The notes beneath the pieces are model-generated. The model searched no databases, was not told where the DNA came from, and saw only the letters and a program-made list of their open reading frames with translations. A stretch of 64,000 bases of DNA, from positions 62,001 to 126,000 of the forward strand of contig JAGYXB010000467.1 of NCBI GenBank assembly GCA_022495005.1. Reading direction: 5' to 3'. Both the position numbers and the translations under genes were made by a program. Origin of the DNA: Rhyacophila brunnea (taxonomy: Eukaryota > Arthropoda > Insecta > Trichoptera > Rhyacophilidae). This document shows positions 62,391 to 64,000 of the stretch, piece after piece. How positions within the stretch are numbered: position 1 is the first letter of the stretch; the number at the start of each line of letters is the position of its first letter.

Positions 62391-62540
62391 CCTCTACAGA
62401 ATGGAGGTTGTTTTCACAGATTTTTGTTTATGCGAGGAACGTATGTTAGAAACTTGTTAAATCTATAACATGTGAATTTAACGGATCCGGGATTGAACGA
62501 CATTATAAGCCGACACGTTACCCCTCAGCCATCGTATGCA
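62391..62540 (-). repeat. tRNA-derived SINE
   Basis: Minus strand: gatggctgaggggtaacgtg (box A), a shortened gttcaatcccggatcc (box B), body with acatacgttcctcgcata and tail cctccattctgtagaggcc. About 150 bp. Confidence 0.7.
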
Positions 62541-62637
62541 TCCAGAGAGATTTAAAAAAAACACTATGCCCAGTGCATAACATATTATATTGGGTTACAT
62601 GTAAGTTGTACGTAAGTTGTACGCAGTACATCATGGG

Positions 62638-62959
62638 ACACTTATTCGTGCGCCGCAGTACGTGAAACATCAGTTCGTATAACATTTTATCAAATGACGA
62701 GTTCTTCGTTGAACATTTCACCGTGGAATACGTATGTACGTATCTTATAAAATGCGGCGATAGTTTGCAAATAGTACTGTTCCAATTAGATTAACCCTAA
62801 CCTAACCTAACCTAACCTAGTAAAGACATCTCATAATATTCGCCACATGTAGCATACGTAAAAATATACTCCACAGTGAAATGTTCAACGAAGAACTCGT
62901 CATTTGATTAAATGTTACACGAACTCATGTTTCACGTACTGCGGCGCACGAATAAGTGT
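62638..62959. repeat. ~97-bp-arm inverted repeat enclosing CCTAA repeats
   Basis: 62638-62735 (from acacttattcgtgcgccg) and 62864-62959 (to cggcgcacgaataagtgt) are imperfect inverted copies differing by small indels. The loop contains taaccctaacctaacctaac continuing to 62820 (five CCTAA-type units), the insect telomeric unit in reverse orientation. Probably a foldback DNA element. Confidence 0.85.
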
Positions 62960-63010
62960 AATGCGGTGAACTGTTTACGTACAAATTTCCGGATACGATT
63001 ATATTGTGTG

Positions 63011-63164
63011 AATAATTTTAATAAAACACATTTTTTGTACTGAATCCACTTATATAATTGTTAATTGTTTCATTCACCTCAATTGCCTCAGATGGACATT
63101 TTCAGCTGAACACAATATAAAAAAAGTGGATTTAGTATAACAATTGTGTTTTATTAAAATTATT
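63011..63164. repeat. 41-bp inverted repeat, ~72-bp loop
   Basis: 63011-63051 (aataattttaataaaacaca start) and 63124-63164 are inverted with about five mismatches. The motif attatattgtgtga also flanks the structure directly at about 62998-63011 and 63212-63225, so a larger element may be present. Confidence 0.7.
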
Positions 63165-63316
63165 AGTACAGTACATTTCCACCATGAATTGATAGTTAAC
63201 ACAATTAAAGAAATTATATTGTGTGAGTTGAGGTAGGTACATGGGATATGTTTCATAATTTCATTTAATTAGTCTGTAACATAAACTCAGTGGGTTTAGG
63301 ACGATACCAACTATAT

Positions 63317-63491
63317 CAATGTTTCTTAACCTTTTTACATCCGCGGACCATAAAAAGTCAAGAAATGTTTTGCGGACCATCAACATTGGAATAAAATAAT
63401 AAATATTTATATTTAAACTATTTTTGAGACAATTGTCGAAATATAATACAACCCCAAAAAATCTTCGCGGACCACCGGTTAATAAACTATG
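63317..63491. mobile_element. 175-bp hAT MITE
   Basis: Ends CAATGTTTCTTAACC and …GGTTAATAAACTATG form an imperfect inverted repeat of the common hAT type (consensus CAGTGTTTCTTAACC by family knowledge). Flanks AACTATAT (63309-63316) and AACTAGAT (63492-63499) match 7/8, fitting an 8-bp target duplication. Repeats of gcggacca inside. The minus ORF 63261-63524 is a shadow. Confidence 0.75.
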
Positions 63492-63929
63492 AACTAGATG
63501 ACGCATCAACTTAACGATGGACATCTAGGCATCTTACATAATATGAATGAATTTCACAAATAAACAAACGTAAGTTACGATTCAAACCAGCGAATAAACA
63601 AGTAACTCCTATATAAATTATCTACCAATGTATAATAAAACGAGGTTCATGGTTATTTTTACATTCGGATATAGTGCAATAACAGTTAAGAACGAATTTC
63701 AAATGACATAATGTACTATACCTACATAAAATTTTATTGGAACAATATATTGCAAAAACTTTCAATTTATTTAATCATTTTGGTATTGATCAATATAGTG
63801 GTATGAACCTTTATAACGTGTTCTTCTTTTCATCTCAATATATTATTGTAAATTAATAATAATTGAACATACATAATTTTGAAAACATTCATGAGAAAAT
63901 ATAGCTAATAGAAAAAATCTTTTTTGAAA

Positions 63930-64000
63930 AAAGTAAGACACCCGGAAGGAATCGCGCCCTGTGCATTACCACTATGCTACGATGCTACGACTGCCATGCT
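63930..64000 (-). repeat. tRNA-like SINE head, third type, cut by window end
   Basis: Minus strand: tagcatagtggtaatgcac (box A-like) then ggcgcgattccttccgggtg in the box B position (degenerate). The remainder lies beyond the window. Confidence 0.45.

Overview
The window is AT-rich, intron-bearing DNA with no operons, no ribosome-binding-site logic and a very dense load of decayed transposons. Its one recognisable host gene is a Dpr-family immunoglobulin cell-surface protein split over introns with GT-AG junctions, and its repeats are of insect type: piggyBac-like, hAT, a non-LTR element with RNase H, tRNA-derived SINEs and a short CCTAA telomere-like run. It is therefore insect nuclear DNA. 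The repeat flavour and the frequent taggtaggtac-type runs would fit a hemipteran such as an aphid relative, but that is inference.

Layout. 1-430 is a piggyBac-like non-autonomous element cut by the window edge. 2.6-3.4 kb holds an unrecognised short ORF and an RTE-like LINE tail. 5.5-7.35 kb has a perfect hairpin followed by a decayed DUF7869-type repeat protein gene. 9-18 kb is a repeat field: SINE pieces, a hAT MITE with 7/8-matching flanking duplications at 12.1 kb, a 5'-truncated non-LTR retrotransposon on the minus strand at 13.6-15.5 kb, and related LINE crumbs. 20.8-21.9 kb holds a MITE with 33-bp inverted ends, SINE copies and a LINE fragment.

21.9-24.9 kb, minus strand: two consecutive coding exons of the dpr-like gene. 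Together they encode an S/T-rich linker and a complete first Ig domain. The signal-peptide exon and the second Ig domain were not found. 25-34 kb is mostly intronic or intergenic and carries a tRNA-Ile-like SINE head, a dispersed ~450-bp repeat (copies at 17.5, 25.1 and 33.6 kb) and a ~500-bp repeat (29.9 and 32.7 kb).

35-49 kb is rich in DNA transposons, several with visible target-site duplications: a hAT transposase remnant (35.1-36.1 kb, TSD CTCTAGGT), a piggyBac derivative (40.4-41.8 kb), a MITE built of 132-bp tandem repeats (43.5-44.0 kb, TSD GTTATAGG), a hAT-like foldback element (45.4-46.0 kb, TSD GTACATAG) and a TTAA-flanked MITE (48.55-49.0 kb). 50-51 kb has three SINE copies.

52.5-57.8 kb is a full-length but dead I/Jockey-group retrotransposon: internal Pol II promoter, ORF1 with a CCHC knuckle, endonuclease, reverse transcriptase, RNase H, poly(A) and an 11-bp target duplication. 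58-64 kb carries more SINE heads, a second copy of the 12.1-kb hAT MITE (8-bp TSD CAGACGTC), a ~100-bp-arm inverted repeat enclosing CCTAA repeats, and a small hAT MITE.

The genes do not form a pathway. Apart from the dpr-like gene, coding capacity belongs to selfish elements, all with visible breaks. I found no convincing new functional system. The most interesting structures are a LINE-to-SINE junction seen twice at the same LINE position, palindrome arrays in the piggyBac derivative, and the two foldback elements.
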